A DNA stretch of 64,000 nucleotides from NCBI RefSeq assembly GCF_003182155.1, contig NZ_QGTG01000004.1, positions 62,001 to 126,000 of the forward strand, in the 5' to 3' direction. Under the pieces are notes generated by a model that had not been told where the DNA came from, searched no databases, and saw only the letters and a program-made list of their open reading frames with translations. Origin of the DNA: Chitinophaga sp. S165 (GTDB lineage: Bacteria; Bacteroidota; Bacteroidia; Chitinophagales; Chitinophagaceae). Below, piece after piece: positions 39,825-49,513 of this stretch (its first letter is position 1; every line of letters begins with the position of its first letter). A program made the position numbers and the translations under genes.

Positions 39825-42224
39825 ATGATAGAAAACAATGAACTGACTATGAATACGGAAAGCCGGTTGTCATTCGATGAATTTCGGAAGGAAGTACTGG
39901 ATGATTACCGCCTGGCTTGCGAAAGCAGGGAAGTTAGTCTGCTGGCCCGTAAGGAAGTGCTTACAGGCAAGGCCAAGTTCGGTATTTTCGGAGATGGAAA
40001 GGAAGTAGCGCAGATTGCTATGGCTAAATATTTTAAGCCTGGAGACTTTCGCTCTGGTTACTACCGGGACCAGACCTTTGCTTTTGCCAGTGGTATTGCC
40101 ACACCAGAACAATTCTTTTCGCAGATGTATGCCGATCCTGATCTGGCCAATGAGCCATTTTCCGGCGGACGCCAGATGAATTCCCACTTTGCAACGCCAA
40201 ACCTTGGAAAGGATGGTAATTGGCTGGATCTTACGCAAATTAAGAACACTGCCACCGATATGTCTCCTACTGCTGCACAAATGCCGCGTGCATTAGGTTT
40301 GGCATTCGCGTCGAAGCTATTCCGCGATGTTGAAGTGTTAAAAGAGTTTACAAAGCTGTCTAATAACGGTAATGAGGTTTGTTTTGCTACCATAGGGGAT
40401 GCTTCAACTTCTGAAGGTCACTTTTGGGAGACAATGAATGCTGCAGGCGTGCTGCAGGTACCATTGGCTGTCTTTGTATGGGATGACGGATATGGTATTT
40501 CTGTTCCGCGTAAATACCAGACAACAAAAGATTCGATCAGTGCTGCCCTGGAAGGCTTCCGTAAAACAGAAGATTCCAACGGTTTTGATATATACAACGT
40601 AAAGGGGTGGGATTATGCATCTATGTGTGAGGTGTTTGAAACCGGTATCAGGAAGATCAGGGAAACACATATACCGGCATTGTTCCATGTTGAGGAAATG
40701 ACGCAGCCCCAGGGCCATTCTACAAGTGGTTCTCATGAACGTTACAAGAATAAAGAACGTCTTACATGGGAAAAAGAGTTTGACTGTAATCACCAGATGA
40801 GACAGTGGATACTCGAAAACGCATTGTCAGACGAAACAACTCTCTTGGCTATTGAAGCAGAGGCCAAAACGGTTGCACAGGATGCACGCAAAAATGCCTG
40901 GGAAAAATATATTACTCCTATTCGCCAGCAGGTACAGGAGATGTTGACATATGGACAGGCTGTAGCGGCTTTGCCGGAGGTGGACGCTACAATGGTTAAT
41001 AGCCTGTTGCATGAATTGCAGGTAAACCGTGAACCATTGAGACGTGACGTGCTTAAGGCAGCAGCAAGCATCCTGGTGTATCATAAGAAGGTGAAAGCAC
41101 CGGCAATGGATGCTTTGAAACATTATTATGAAAATCTGCTGAGCCAGGAAAGAGAAAATTATAATTCTCTGTTGCATGCAGAAGGCGCGAATTCAGTATC
41201 TAATGTGCCTGTTGTACCTGCAGTATATAACGAAGATTCGTCTACAGTGAATGGATATGAGGTATTGAACAAATACTTTGACCAGTTGATAGAAAATAAT
41301 CCCAAAGTATTTGCATTTGGAGAGGATGTAGGTAAAATAGGGGATGTGAACCAGGGATTTGCTGGCTTACAGCAAAAGCATGGAAAGGAAAGGATCTTTG
41401 ATACAGGTATACGGGAACTGACCATTATGGGACAGGGTATCGGTATGGCCTTAAGAGGACTTCGTCCGATCGCTGAAATACAGTATCTGGATTATTTATT
41501 GTACGGACTGCAACCGCTAAGTGATGATGTGGCCAGCTTACAATACCGCACTAAAGGTATTCAGTATTGCCCGATCATTGTGCGTACCAGGGGGCACCGC
41601 CTGGAGGGAATCTGGCATTCCGGTTCTCCGATGAGTATGATATTGGGATCGTTGAGGGGCATGAATGTATGTGTGCCGCGTAACATGGTACAGGCGGCAG
41701 GTATGTACAATACTTTATTGGCAGCTAATGAGCCGGCGCTGGTGATCGAATCTCTTAACGGCTACAGACTGAAAGAGAAACTTCCTCAGAACCTTAGTAG
41801 TTTTACGGTGCCTTTAGGTGTACCAGAGGTCGTACATGAGGGAACTGATATTACAATTGTTTCTTACGGTTCCACGCTACGTGTGATTGAAGAGGCTATG
41901 CAGACGTTGCAGAAACTTGGTATCTCGTGCGAATTGATCGATATTCAGACGCTACTGCCTTTCGATACCGGTCATCAGATAGTCGAGTCTCTGAAAAAAA
42001 CGAACAGGATACTCTTTGTTGACGAAGATGTGCCCGGCGGTGGTACCGCCTACATGTTCCAACAGGTGATGGAAATACAAGGAGGATATAAATGGCTGGA
42101 TGTGGCACCGAAAACCTTAAGTGCTCAAGCTCATCGCCCTGCGTACGGTTCTGATGGCGATTATTTCTCCAAACCGAATGTGGAGGATGTGATCAGAGTT
42201 GTTGTAGAAATGGTAGAAGAATAG
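39825..42224 (+). CDS. Fused E1 alpha-beta subunit of a 2-oxoacid dehydrogenase (branched-chain type)
   Basis: The 799-residue product fuses an E1 alpha domain (residues about 20-400; GDASTSEGHFWETMNAAG is the thiamine-diphosphate site and RGHRLEG-like loops follow) with an E1 beta domain (about 475-799; FAFGEDVGKIGDVNQGF, DTGIRELTIMGQGIGMALRG). It performs oxidative decarboxylation of branched-chain 2-oxoacids or pyruvate, passing acyl groups to E2 lipoate. E2 and E3 genes are not nearby. Fused E1 is common in Bacteroidota. Substrate preference is inferred only. Confidence 0.88.
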   Translation: MIENNELTMNTESRLSFDEFRKEVLDDYRLACESREVSLLARKEVLTGKAKFGIFGDGKEVAQIAMAKYFKPGDFRSGYYRDQTFAFASGIATPEQFFSQMYADPDLANEPFSGGRQMNSHFATPNLGKDGNWLDLTQIKNTATDMSPTAAQMPRALGLAFASKLFRDVEVLKEFTKLSNNGNEVCFATIGDASTSEGHFWETMNAAGVLQVPLAVFVWDDGYGISVPRKYQTTKDSISAALEGFRKTEDSNGFDIYNVKGWDYASMCEVFETGIRKIRETHIPALFHVEEMTQPQGHSTSGSHERYKNKERLTWEKEFDCNHQMRQWILENALSDETTLLAIEAEAKTVAQDARKNAWEKYITPIRQQVQEMLTYGQAVAALPEVDATMVNSLLHELQVNREPLRRDVLKAAASILVYHKKVKAPAMDALKHYYENLLSQERENYNSLLHAEGANSVSNVPVVPAVYNEDSSTVNGYEVLNKYFDQLIENNPKVFAFGEDVGKIGDVNQGFAGLQQKHGKERIFDTGIRELTIMGQGIGMALRGLRPIAEIQYLDYLLYGLQPLSDDVASLQYRTKGIQYCPIIVRTRGHRLEGIWHSGSPMSMILGSLRGMNVCVPRNMVQAAGMYNTLLAANEPALVIESLNGYRLKEKLPQNLSSFTVPLGVPEVVHEGTDITIVSYGSTLRVIEEAMQTLQKLGISCELIDIQTLLPFDTGHQIVESLKKTNRILFVDEDVPGGGTAYMFQQVMEIQGGYKWLDVAPKTLSAQAHRPAYGSDGDYFSKPNVEDVIRVVVEMVEE

Positions 42225-42613
42225 TTTATTTCTCTTTTTTATAAAAAAAACGCAAGGCTTTCCGGCCTTGCGTTTTTTTTTGAGTGTGAGTTGTAGGTTT
42301 AAAAAGATGTTAATGTAGTATGCAAATATTATAAAATACTTTCATGATAAACGTTTTAAAATATAATTGAATAATTATTTCATGTAAGGGTTAAGTTTAA
42401 TCCTGGAATAACATTAATCAAATGTTATTTCCTATTGTAAATGATAATTAATATATTAGACATACTTATTTTTCGTTTGGTCAGGAATGAACGAAATGGA
42501 TGAAGATATTAGGTGTTGTGCCGCCAAAATTTAAAAGAATAAAACTAAATTGGATAAACATTTAGTCCACGTTAATAGTTAATAATTTGTCATTTTGTTA
42601 GGCTTGTCAGGAA
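42225..42613. other. AT-rich intergenic region
   Basis: Apart from the E1 terminator (42247-42281) I see no gene or clear promoter. A GAATGAACGAAATGGATGAAG stretch near 42486 echoes the GAATGAA words seen near the peptide cassettes, without the leader or terminator. Confidence 0.4.
42247..42281 (+). terminator. Terminator after the fused E1 gene
   Basis: AAAACGCAAGG pairs with CCTTGCGTTTT around CTTTCCGG, followed by a run of nine Ts. Confidence 0.95.
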
Positions 42614-43360
42614 ATGACTTCTAAATTAACCATCAACCCAAATCCGTTTATGAAAGCAGGAGTTCTGTTAGTAGAAGACGACCATTTTTTTGCCAAAGTT
42701 ATCAAGAGCCATCTTGAAAAGGCAGGATATCTGGTTGTACATTGTTCAGATGGAGAGGAAGGCTGGAATACTTTCCGGGAAAGGCCATTTGATATTTGTT
42801 TACTCGACGTTGTAATGCCGGGTATGGATGGATTCGCTCTCGCCAGAGAGATCAGGGATAGAAATGATAATGTACCTATAATCTTCACCACCTCGAGGTA
42901 TATGGAACAGGATAAGCTGAACGGCTTTGAATGTGGCGGCGATGACTATCTTGTGAAACCATTCAATATGGAGGAGCTGCTCTGCAGGATGGACGTTTTT
43001 ATGAAAAGGAGCCGCCTGTTGCAAAATGATAAACAAATAGTTTTTAAGTTAGGTACGCTCATTTTCAATTATAGTGAATTTAAGATCTACCATCCTCCGA
43101 CCAGCGCAACTATTAATCTACCCCCTAAAGAAGCGGAATTGCTGAAGTTTCTCTGCGATAATCCTAACAAAAGACTGAAAAGAGAAGGTATTTTATTGAG
43201 TGTATGGGGAAATGATGATTTCTTTACAGGGCGTAGTATGGACGTTTACCTGACACGTATACGTAAGCATTTCAAGCTTGACAATTCCATTAAATTAGAA
43301 ACTATTCATGGCAAAGGCTTGCGCCTCGTTATAGAAAGTGAAGTGTGCCGTGTTCTTTAA
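42614..43360 (+). CDS. Response regulator, OmpR/PhoB family (orphan)
   Basis: The 248-residue protein has a receiver domain (VLLVEDDHFFAKVI acidic pocket, CLLDVVMPGMDG phospho-acceptor, TSRYMEQDKLNGFECGGDDYLVKPF) and a winged-helix DNA-binding domain (PPKEAELLKFLCDNPNKRLKREGILLSVWG ... SMDVYLTRIRKHF). ATG 42650 (MKAGVLLVEDD) is an alternative start. No histidine kinase gene is adjacent, so its partner is elsewhere. Its target is unknown. Confidence 0.9.
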   Translation: MTSKLTINPNPFMKAGVLLVEDDHFFAKVIKSHLEKAGYLVVHCSDGEEGWNTFRERPFDICLLDVVMPGMDGFALAREIRDRNDNVPIIFTTSRYMEQDKLNGFECGGDDYLVKPFNMEELLCRMDVFMKRSRLLQNDKQIVFKLGTLIFNYSEFKIYHPPTSATINLPPKEAELLKFLCDNPNKRLKREGILLSVWGNDDFFTGRSMDVYLTRIRKHFKLDNSIKLETIHGKGLRLVIESEVCRVL

Positions 43361-43381
43361 TATTATTGCCTCTTGCCTAAT

Positions 43382-43430
43382 AGCAATAAAAGAAGGGCCT
43401 TGTCATAGACAAGGCCCTTCTTTTATTGCT
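43382..43430. terminator. Bidirectional terminator with a 23-bp perfect stem
   Basis: Arms 43382-43404 and 43408-43430 are perfectly complementary around a 3-nt loop (ATA). Both ends are T-rich in their own direction, so it serves the convergent response-regulator and yebC genes. Confidence 0.95.
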
Positions 43431-43442
43431 ATTTTATAACTA

Positions 43443-44153
43443 TTAGCGGAGATTGTGGAATACCTGCTGCACGTCATCGTCTTGCTCCAGACGGTCGATC
43501 AGTGTTAACACCTCTTTAGCCTGCTCTTCATTCAATTCTACCGTAGTAGCAGGAATACGCTGCAGCTCAGCACTAATAGGAACAATATTTCTTTCTTCCA
43601 GCGCTTTCGCCATGTTACCAAATTCGGTAAATGCCGCATGCAGTACTATATTACCATCGCTATCTTCTCCTATTTCTTCCAGGCCTGCGTCAATCAGTTC
43701 AAGTTCCAGTTCTTCCAGGTTCTGTCCTTCATTTTTAATCTTGAAAACGCCGGTACGGTTGAACAAAAAGCCTACGGAGCCACTGTTACCCAGGCTACCG
43801 CCTTCTTTGTTGAAGTGCATACGGACGTTTGCTACTGTGCGGGTAGGATTATCTGTTGCAGTCTCTACCATTACAGCTACACCATGGGGGGCATATCCTT
43901 CATACACAACTTCTTCATAATCAGTCTTGTCTTTACCCATCGCCCGCTTAATAGCCGCTTCTACACGGTCTTTAGGCATGTTAACACCTTTGGCATTCAC
44001 CATGCATCTGCGGAGAGCGGGGTTATTGTCTGGGTCAGGACCTCCGTTTTTCACAGCGATCGCTATTTCCTTACCTATTCTGGTAAATTGTTTGGCCATC
44101 CTGTCCCATCTGGCAAACATGGTGTGCTTTCTGACTTCAAATATTCTTCCCAT
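43443..44153 (-). CDS. yebC: YebC/PmpR family protein
   Basis: The 236-residue protein is full length. It starts with the family's typical block ending KHTMFARWDRMAKQFTRIGKEIAIAV, then GGPDPDNNPALRRCMVNAKGVNMPKDRVEAAIKRAMG, and GYAPHGVAVMVETATDNPTRTVANVR. Members act as transcriptional regulators or, as recently shown for some, in relieving ribosome stalling at polyproline. Given the window's EF-P gene, a translation role is plausible but not shown here. Confidence 0.93.
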   Translation of the reverse strand: MGRIFEVRKHTMFARWDRMAKQFTRIGKEIAIAVKNGGPDPDNNPALRRCMVNAKGVNMPKDRVEAAIKRAMGKDKTDYEEVVYEGYAPHGVAVMVETATDNPTRTVANVRMHFNKEGGSLGNSGSVGFLFNRTGVFKIKNEGQNLEELELELIDAGLEEIGEDSDGNIVLHAAFTEFGNMAKALEERNIVPISAELQRIPATTVELNEEQAKEVLTLIDRLEQDDDVQQVFHNLR

Positions 44154-44188
44154 ATTGGGTATAATTAATTATTAAAAAAATCGAGACG

Positions 44189-44196
44189 CAAAAATA
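44189..44196 (-). promoter_or_regulatory. yebC promoter
   Basis: The minus strand reads TATTTTTG, a perfect -7 element 36 nt before the yebC start. Confidence 0.7.
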
Positions 44197-44241
44197 ATCA
44201 CTTTTATAGTAATAATGACCTCATTCAGCCACTAAACTCAA

Positions 44242-44291
44242 CAAGGCCGGAAACTCAGACTACTTCCGTAGTCTTGAATTTTCCGGCCTTG
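44242..44291 (-). terminator. Hairpin after the amino-acid permease gene
   Basis: CAAGGCCGGAA (44242-44252) pairs with TTCCGGCCTTG (44281-44291), with an inner AGACTAC/GTAGTCT stem. The T-run is weak on both strands. Confidence 0.6.
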
Positions 44292-44321
44292 CGATCTGAT
44301 ATCATGAAACCAATATCGGTA

Positions 44322-45818
44322 TTATAATTTTCTGGCTTTACTGTGTTTAACACTATAACCGAAGTAAATAGCGAAGCCGATCAGCAGCCATACAATCAGT
44401 CGTGCCCAGTTTTCAAAGCCCAGGCTGACAATCATTGTCAGACAGAAAAGTGCTCCAAGAATAGGAACGAATGGTACCCATGGTGTTTTGAATGCACGCT
44501 GTAATTCCGGATTGCTCTTTCTCATTACGATAACACCTAAACATACCAGTACGAAAGCGAACAGGGTACCAATACTTGTCATATCACCTACTACGCTGTC
44601 AGGTATGAAGGCAGCAAAAAGGGATACAAATACAAAGAATAACAACTGAGACCTGTATGGAGTACGGAATTTTGGATGCAGGTTAGAGAATACTTTTGGT
44701 ACCAGACCATCATTTGACATAGAGTAGAATACCCTTGTCTGTCCAAGCAACATCACCAGAATAACTGATGAGAAACCCGCCAGGATAGCAATAGTTACAA
44801 ACGTTGACAACCAGCCATATCCGTGCATGTAAGTATCAATTGCATAAGCAACGGAAGCCTCACCACCTTGTCTCAGGAAGTCTTTGTACGGCGCAATACC
44901 GGTCAGTACATAAGAGAAGAGGATATAGAGAAGTGTACAGATAGCCAGTGATACGAGGATACCTACAGGCATATTCTTCTTAGGATTTTTCGTTTCCTGT
45001 GCAGCAGTTGATACCGCATCAAAACCGATAAAAGCAAAGAATACAACCCCTGCACCGCGCAATACGCCTGGAATTCCGTGGAACCAGAAATCGCTGTAAT
45101 TGATCACCTTACCATTATGCATGGTCACAGAACCCGCATCTGCAGGTATCGTGAAAGGAGTGTGGTTAGCCGGATTGATAAACTGCCAGCCCAACAGGAT
45201 CAGCAGGATCACGATAGATACTTTGGTAATAACGATGATGTTATTAACAATAGCAGAACCTTCGATACCACGGATCAGCAATAAAGTGAGCAATAATAAT
45301 ATGAAGACAGCCGGTAAGTTCATAATACCATGTACACCAGCATCAGATGTTTCGAACGGACTGTGTGACCACTGGTAGGGTATGACGTAAGCCGCCCCAA
45401 ACACCTTTTCAATAAGTTTATTCAGGTATTGAGACCAACCGATAGCTACAGTGGCAGCGCCGAGCGCATATTCCAGCACAAGGTCCCATCCTATGATCCA
45501 GGCGATGAATTCACCCATTGTTGCGTAAGAGTAAGTGTAAGCACTACCGGCAATCGGGATCATAGAGGCAAACTCAGCATAGCAAAGACCTGCCAAAGCA
45601 CAACCTATGGCAGCGATAATGAAAGAGATCGTAACAGCAGGACCGGCATGTTGTCCGGCGGCAGCAGCTGTTCTAACAAAAAGCCCCGCACCAATGATAG
45701 CGCCTATTCCCAATGCTATAAGCGATCCTGCCCCTAATGTACGTTTGAGGCCCTTTTCAGATTCGGATGCTTCAGCTAATAACAGGGAGAGTGGCTTTTT
45801 TACAAAAAGTTTGCCCAT
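44322..45818 (-). CDS. Amino acid permease, APC superfamily (cationic amino acid transporter-like)
   Basis: From ATG 45818 (MGKLFVKKPLSLLL) the product is 498 residues; the frame is open to 45887 but a promoter lies there. About 12-14 membrane helices follow, with LIALGIGAIIGAGLFVRTAAA in helix 1 and YAEFASMIPIAGSAYTYSYATMGEF, the APC signature. It resembles the CAT/YfnA branch, which moves cationic or neutral amino acids; the substrate is not certain. Confidence 0.9.
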   Translation of the reverse strand: MGKLFVKKPLSLLLAEASESEKGLKRTLGAGSLIALGIGAIIGAGLFVRTAAAAGQHAGPAVTISFIIAAIGCALAGLCYAEFASMIPIAGSAYTYSYATMGEFIAWIIGWDLVLEYALGAATVAIGWSQYLNKLIEKVFGAAYVIPYQWSHSPFETSDAGVHGIMNLPAVFILLLLTLLLIRGIEGSAIVNNIIVITKVSIVILLILLGWQFINPANHTPFTIPADAGSVTMHNGKVINYSDFWFHGIPGVLRGAGVVFFAFIGFDAVSTAAQETKNPKKNMPVGILVSLAICTLLYILFSYVLTGIAPYKDFLRQGGEASVAYAIDTYMHGYGWLSTFVTIAILAGFSSVILVMLLGQTRVFYSMSNDGLVPKVFSNLHPKFRTPYRSQLLFFVFVSLFAAFIPDSVVGDMTSIGTLFAFVLVCLGVIVMRKSNPELQRAFKTPWVPFVPILGALFCLTMIVSLGFENWARLIVWLLIGFAIYFGYSVKHSKARKL

Positions 45819-45884
45819 ACTAATGAGATATTGTGGTTGACGTTTAAGTGGTTTAGTTTGTTGTTTCGTTTTATTACAGATCGC

Positions 45885-45892
45885 CAAATATA
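45885..45892 (-). promoter_or_regulatory. Promoter of the permease gene
   Basis: The minus strand reads TATATTTG, a perfect -7 element 67 nt before the start at 45818. Confidence 0.7.
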
Positions 45893-45958
45893 AATATCAA
45901 AAAGCAAACGCTGGGGTTTTATTTTATGAACGAAGTCACAACTTAACAGTAGTAACCT

Positions 45959-45966
45959 TATTTTTG
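45959..45966 (+). promoter_or_regulatory. Promoter of the dicarboxylate symporter gene
   Basis: TATTTTTG is a perfect -7 element 50 nt before the ATG at 46016. Confidence 0.65.
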
Positions 45967-46015
45967 GGGAATTTTAGCAGTTTAGCATATATTATTTGTA
46001 ATTAAAAGGCATTGC

Positions 46016-47383
46016 ATGAAGAGATCCAACCGGCTTACACTATTTATATTTATAGCCATGGTATTGGGAATCCTGACAGGATATATTGTGAACGTTTCCT
46101 ATGCTGAAACCTATGGTGGTGGAAATGCCGCGCAGCAGGTTTCTGCCGATAACATAGCCCTCGGCAACACTGCCGGATATATTATAGGTCTCTCTACCGG
46201 AAAGGGTACAAACGGAGAAGCTACCATCCGGAAATTTGCAGATAACATTTCCATCCTTACTGATATATTTCTACGGCTTGTAAAAATGATCATCGCTCCA
46301 CTGGTATTTTCTACATTAGTGGTAGGGGTGGCAAAACTGGGCGACATTAAAGCGGTGGGCCGTATCGGTGGTAAAACCATGTTATGGTTTATTTCGGCAA
46401 CTTTCGTTTCTCTTTTTCTGGGCTTAGTATTGGTAAACATATTGCAACCGGGGCATTCTCTAAACCTACCTGTTCCTGATTCCCATGCCAGCAGCGGCGT
46501 TGCCGCAGCAAGTATGACCTTAAAAGGCTTCTTTCAGCATGTATTCCCTGATAGTGTTGTTAATGCAATGGCTCATAATGAGATCTTACAGATCGTCGTA
46601 TTCGCTCTTTTCTTTGGTGTAGCCACAGCTGCCGTAGGCGAAATAGGTACCGTCGTAGTTAAATTCATGGATAGCGTAGCGCATATTATGCTGAAAGTGA
46701 CCAGCTATGTGATGAATTTTGCTCCTTTTGCTGTATTTGGCGCTATGGCGGCAATCATTTCACAGAAAGGCCTCACTATTTTGCTTACCTATGGCAAATT
46801 CATTGGACAGTTTTACTTAGGTCTTGCTGCGTTATGGATAGTATTAGCTTTTGTAGGGTTTATTATACTCGGGAAAAGGGTGTTCACGTTGCTTGGACTG
46901 GTAAAAGACCCCTTGCTGTTAGCCTTCAGCACCGCCAGCAGCGAGGCAGCCTATCCGCGTACAATGGAAGAATTGGAAAAGTTCGGCTGCGATAACCGCA
47001 TTGTAAGTTTTGTGCTGCCTTTGGGTTATTCGTTTAATCTGGATGGTTCAATGATGTATATGACCTTTGCCAGTCTTTTTATAGCCCAGGCTTATGGTAT
47101 GCACCTCGGGATTGAACAGCAGATCTCCATGTTGCTTGTATTAATGATCACAAGTAAAGGTATCGCAGGCGTACCAAGAGCTTCGCTTGTTGTGATAGCA
47201 GGTACGCTTTCTATGTTCGATATCCCTGAAGCCGGATTATTACTGTTGCTGGGGGTAGACCATCTATTGGATATGGGACGCTCAGCTACAAATGTGATCG
47301 GTAATGCAATGGCGACCGCCATAGTATCAAAATGGGAAAATTCCCTGGCAGCGGCGCCAGTCCCACAGTTAAAGGAAGTATAA
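46016..47383 (+). CDS. Dicarboxylate/amino acid:cation symporter (DAACS family)
   Basis: The 455-residue membrane protein has the SLC1/GltP fold. FLRLVKMIIAPLVFSTLVVGVAKLGD, the TASSEAAYPRTMEELEKFGCDNRIVSFVLPLGYSFNLDGSMMY hairpin region and GVPRASLVVIAGTL, then DRSATNVIGNAMATAIV-like ends, are all present. It imports glutamate, aspartate or C4-dicarboxylates with protons or Na+. An extra loop of about 40 residues after helix 1 (NAAQQVSADNIALGN) is longer than in GltP. Confidence 0.9.
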   Translation: MKRSNRLTLFIFIAMVLGILTGYIVNVSYAETYGGGNAAQQVSADNIALGNTAGYIIGLSTGKGTNGEATIRKFADNISILTDIFLRLVKMIIAPLVFSTLVVGVAKLGDIKAVGRIGGKTMLWFISATFVSLFLGLVLVNILQPGHSLNLPVPDSHASSGVAAASMTLKGFFQHVFPDSVVNAMAHNEILQIVVFALFFGVATAAVGEIGTVVVKFMDSVAHIMLKVTSYVMNFAPFAVFGAMAAIISQKGLTILLTYGKFIGQFYLGLAALWIVLAFVGFIILGKRVFTLLGLVKDPLLLAFSTASSEAAYPRTMEELEKFGCDNRIVSFVLPLGYSFNLDGSMMYMTFASLFIAQAYGMHLGIEQQISMLLVLMITSKGIAGVPRASLVVIAGTLSMFDIPEAGLLLLLGVDHLLDMGRSATNVIGNAMATAIVSKWENSLAAAPVPQLKEV

Positions 47384-47515
47384 CAAATCAATAACAGTTT
47401 TATGCTTATTTTGCCGCAATCTGTTGTGTATGGTATTGGACGAAGTATGTTAATGCCGGCAGAAGGCAGTGTAAGCGCCTATATTAGTATCTGATTTCGA
47501 GATTATAAAGTTTAT

Positions 47516-48181
47516 ATGGACCAGTTTATAGAGTTATTCAAGCATCTTATTAATCCACAGTGGATCATCGACCATGGTGGCCTGTATTTATTATTGCTGA
47601 TCATATTTGCAGAAACAGGGCTTTTCGTTGGTTTTTTCCTGCCTGGAGATTCCCTGCTCTTCGTTGCTGGCATATATGGAGGCTTACTGAGCGAAAGCTT
47701 TTTCAATGTTCCATTCTTCGTTATTATGGTGTTGATTGCCATTGCGGGCGTATTGGGCAACTTTGTTGGTTTCTGGTTTGGTCGTAAATCGGGTCCGTTG
47801 CTTTTTAATCGAAAGGACACCTTCTTTTTTAAGCAGAAACACCTCTACCAGGCAAAGGAATTCTACGAGAAATACGGTGGAGGCGCTATCTTCCTGGCCC
47901 GTTTCCTCCCTATCATACGCACCTTCGCACCGATAGTAGCAGGTATAGTACAGATGGAAAGGAAGAGATTTATGTTCTTTAACATTGTTAGTTCTTTCTG
48001 TTGGGTATTTTCTATGATGCTGGCAGGTCACTACCTTGATAAATTCTTCCCTAATCTGAAAGATCACCTGGAGCTCATCGTAATTATATTAATAATTATT
48101 ACTACATTACCTGTTATTATTAAACTAGTTTTTGGCAAAACAAAACATCCGCATCCTACCCATACTGATGTGAATGAATAA
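47516..48181 (+). CDS. DedA family membrane protein
   Basis: The 221-residue DedA/VTT-domain protein shows ETGLFVGFFLPGDSLLFVAG, a conserved GNFVGFWFGRKSG turn and the re-entrant motif FYEKYGGGAIFLARFLPIIRTFAPIVAG with the essential Arg residues. DedA proteins flip phospholipids or undecaprenyl phosphate. It lies 15 nt upstream of the MFS gene. Confidence 0.92.
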   Translation: MDQFIELFKHLINPQWIIDHGGLYLLLLIIFAETGLFVGFFLPGDSLLFVAGIYGGLLSESFFNVPFFVIMVLIAIAGVLGNFVGFWFGRKSGPLLFNRKDTFFFKQKHLYQAKEFYEKYGGGAIFLARFLPIIRTFAPIVAGIVQMERKRFMFFNIVSSFCWVFSMMLAGHYLDKFFPNLKDHLELIVIILIIITTLPVIIKLVFGKTKHPHPTHTDVNE

Positions 48182-48195
48182 ATCAGGTATCCGTT

Positions 48196-49458
48196 ATGAA
48201 ATCCGGTAATCGTTCTGCAACGATCTTTAATGTCGCAGTGCTAGTTGCTTCGCTGGGATATTTTGTAGATATCTATGATCTGCTGTTATTTACTATTGTA
48301 AGAGTTCCCAGTCTGAAAGATCTGGGAGTATCCCAAACGGAAATTGACTCCGGTGTCGGCATGCTGCTGATAAATGTTCAAATGGCAGGCTTACTTGCAG
48401 GAGGGATCTTCTGGGGAATTATCGGAGATAAAAAGGGGCGTCTGAAAGTATTGTTTGGCTCTATACTACTTTATTCCGTTGCTAATATTGCAAATGGTTT
48501 TGTTACCGGAACTAACGGTTATCTGTTTTGGCGCTTCGTTGCAGGACTTGGATTGGCAGGAGAACTAGGTGCAGGTATCACACTGGTTGCCGAAATACTA
48601 CCAAAGGAAAAAAGAGGGTACGGTACCATGATTGTGGCTACGGTGGGAGTCTCGGGAGCAATTGCTGCAAATCTCATTGCTAAACTGGTGCCTGACTGGC
48701 GATATTGCTATTTTATAGGAGGTGGACTGGGATTACTTTTGCTACTACTGCGTATTAGTGTAATGGAATCTGATATGTTCAGCCAGACTGCTGAAAAGAG
48801 TACTGCCGGAAGAGGGGAATTCCTTGCCCTATTTAACAATAAAGACCGGTTTCTCAGATATTTGAAATGTGTGCTGCTTGGCACTCCTACATGGTTTGTA
48901 GTAGGGATATTAGTAGCATTCTCTAATAAGTTTGCCATTGAAATGGGAGTAAAAGACCCTATCAGGCCAGGAGATGCGGTAGCATTTTGTTATGCCGGAT
49001 TGGTATTAGGCGATTTTGCCAGCGGGCTACTCAGCCAAATGCTGCAAAGCCGGCGGAAAGTAATGTTGATCTTTCTTGGATTGACTGCTGTCTGTGTTTA
49101 TTTCTACCTTAATCTTCATGGCGCTGATAAGTCGCTTTTCTATACAGTTTGCTTCATACTTGGTTTTAGTGTAGGCTTCTGGGCTATCTTCGTCACAATA
49201 GCAGCAGAAAGTTTCGGTACAAATCTCAGAGCTACTGTTGCTATTACTGTTCCTAACTTTGCACGAGGTATGCTACCGCTGATTTCGCTGTTATTTACAG
49301 GTGCTCAGCACTACTTAACTTATCTCCAGAGCGGCGCAGTGGTTGCTGTAATATGTATAGCCGTTGCTTTAGTAGCATCGTATACGGTAGAGGAGACTTT
49401 TGGAAAAGATCTTAATTATGTGGAGGATTTAAAAAATCCTATCAACAACGTACAATAA
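48196..49458 (+). CDS. MFS transporter
   Basis: The 420-residue protein has 12 predicted helices. The motif-A-like GIIGDKKGRLKVLFGSILLYSVANIANGF lies between helices 2 and 3, and a GLAGELGAGITLVAEILPKEKRGYG block follows helix 4, typical of the metabolite:proton symporter branch. The substrate is unknown. It starts 15 nt after DedA and is probably co-transcribed. Confidence 0.88.
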   Translation: MKSGNRSATIFNVAVLVASLGYFVDIYDLLLFTIVRVPSLKDLGVSQTEIDSGVGMLLINVQMAGLLAGGIFWGIIGDKKGRLKVLFGSILLYSVANIANGFVTGTNGYLFWRFVAGLGLAGELGAGITLVAEILPKEKRGYGTMIVATVGVSGAIAANLIAKLVPDWRYCYFIGGGLGLLLLLLRISVMESDMFSQTAEKSTAGRGEFLALFNNKDRFLRYLKCVLLGTPTWFVVGILVAFSNKFAIEMGVKDPIRPGDAVAFCYAGLVLGDFASGLLSQMLQSRRKVMLIFLGLTAVCVYFYLNLHGADKSLFYTVCFILGFSVGFWAIFVTIAAESFGTNLRATVAITVPNFARGMLPLISLLFTGAQHYLTYLQSGAVVAVICIAVALVASYTVEETFGKDLNYVEDLKNPINNVQ

Positions 49459-49459
49459 A

Positions 49460-49509
49460 AAAACTTCCGGTCTATTGAGTATTGGTACTCAAATGGCCGG
49501 AAGCTTTTT
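49460..49509. terminator. Bidirectional terminator between MFS and marR-like genes
   Basis: AACTTCCGG..ATTGAGTA pairs with TACTCAA..GGCCGGAAG. T-runs occur on both sides, suiting the convergent genes. Confidence 0.85.
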
Positions 49510-49513
49510 CTAT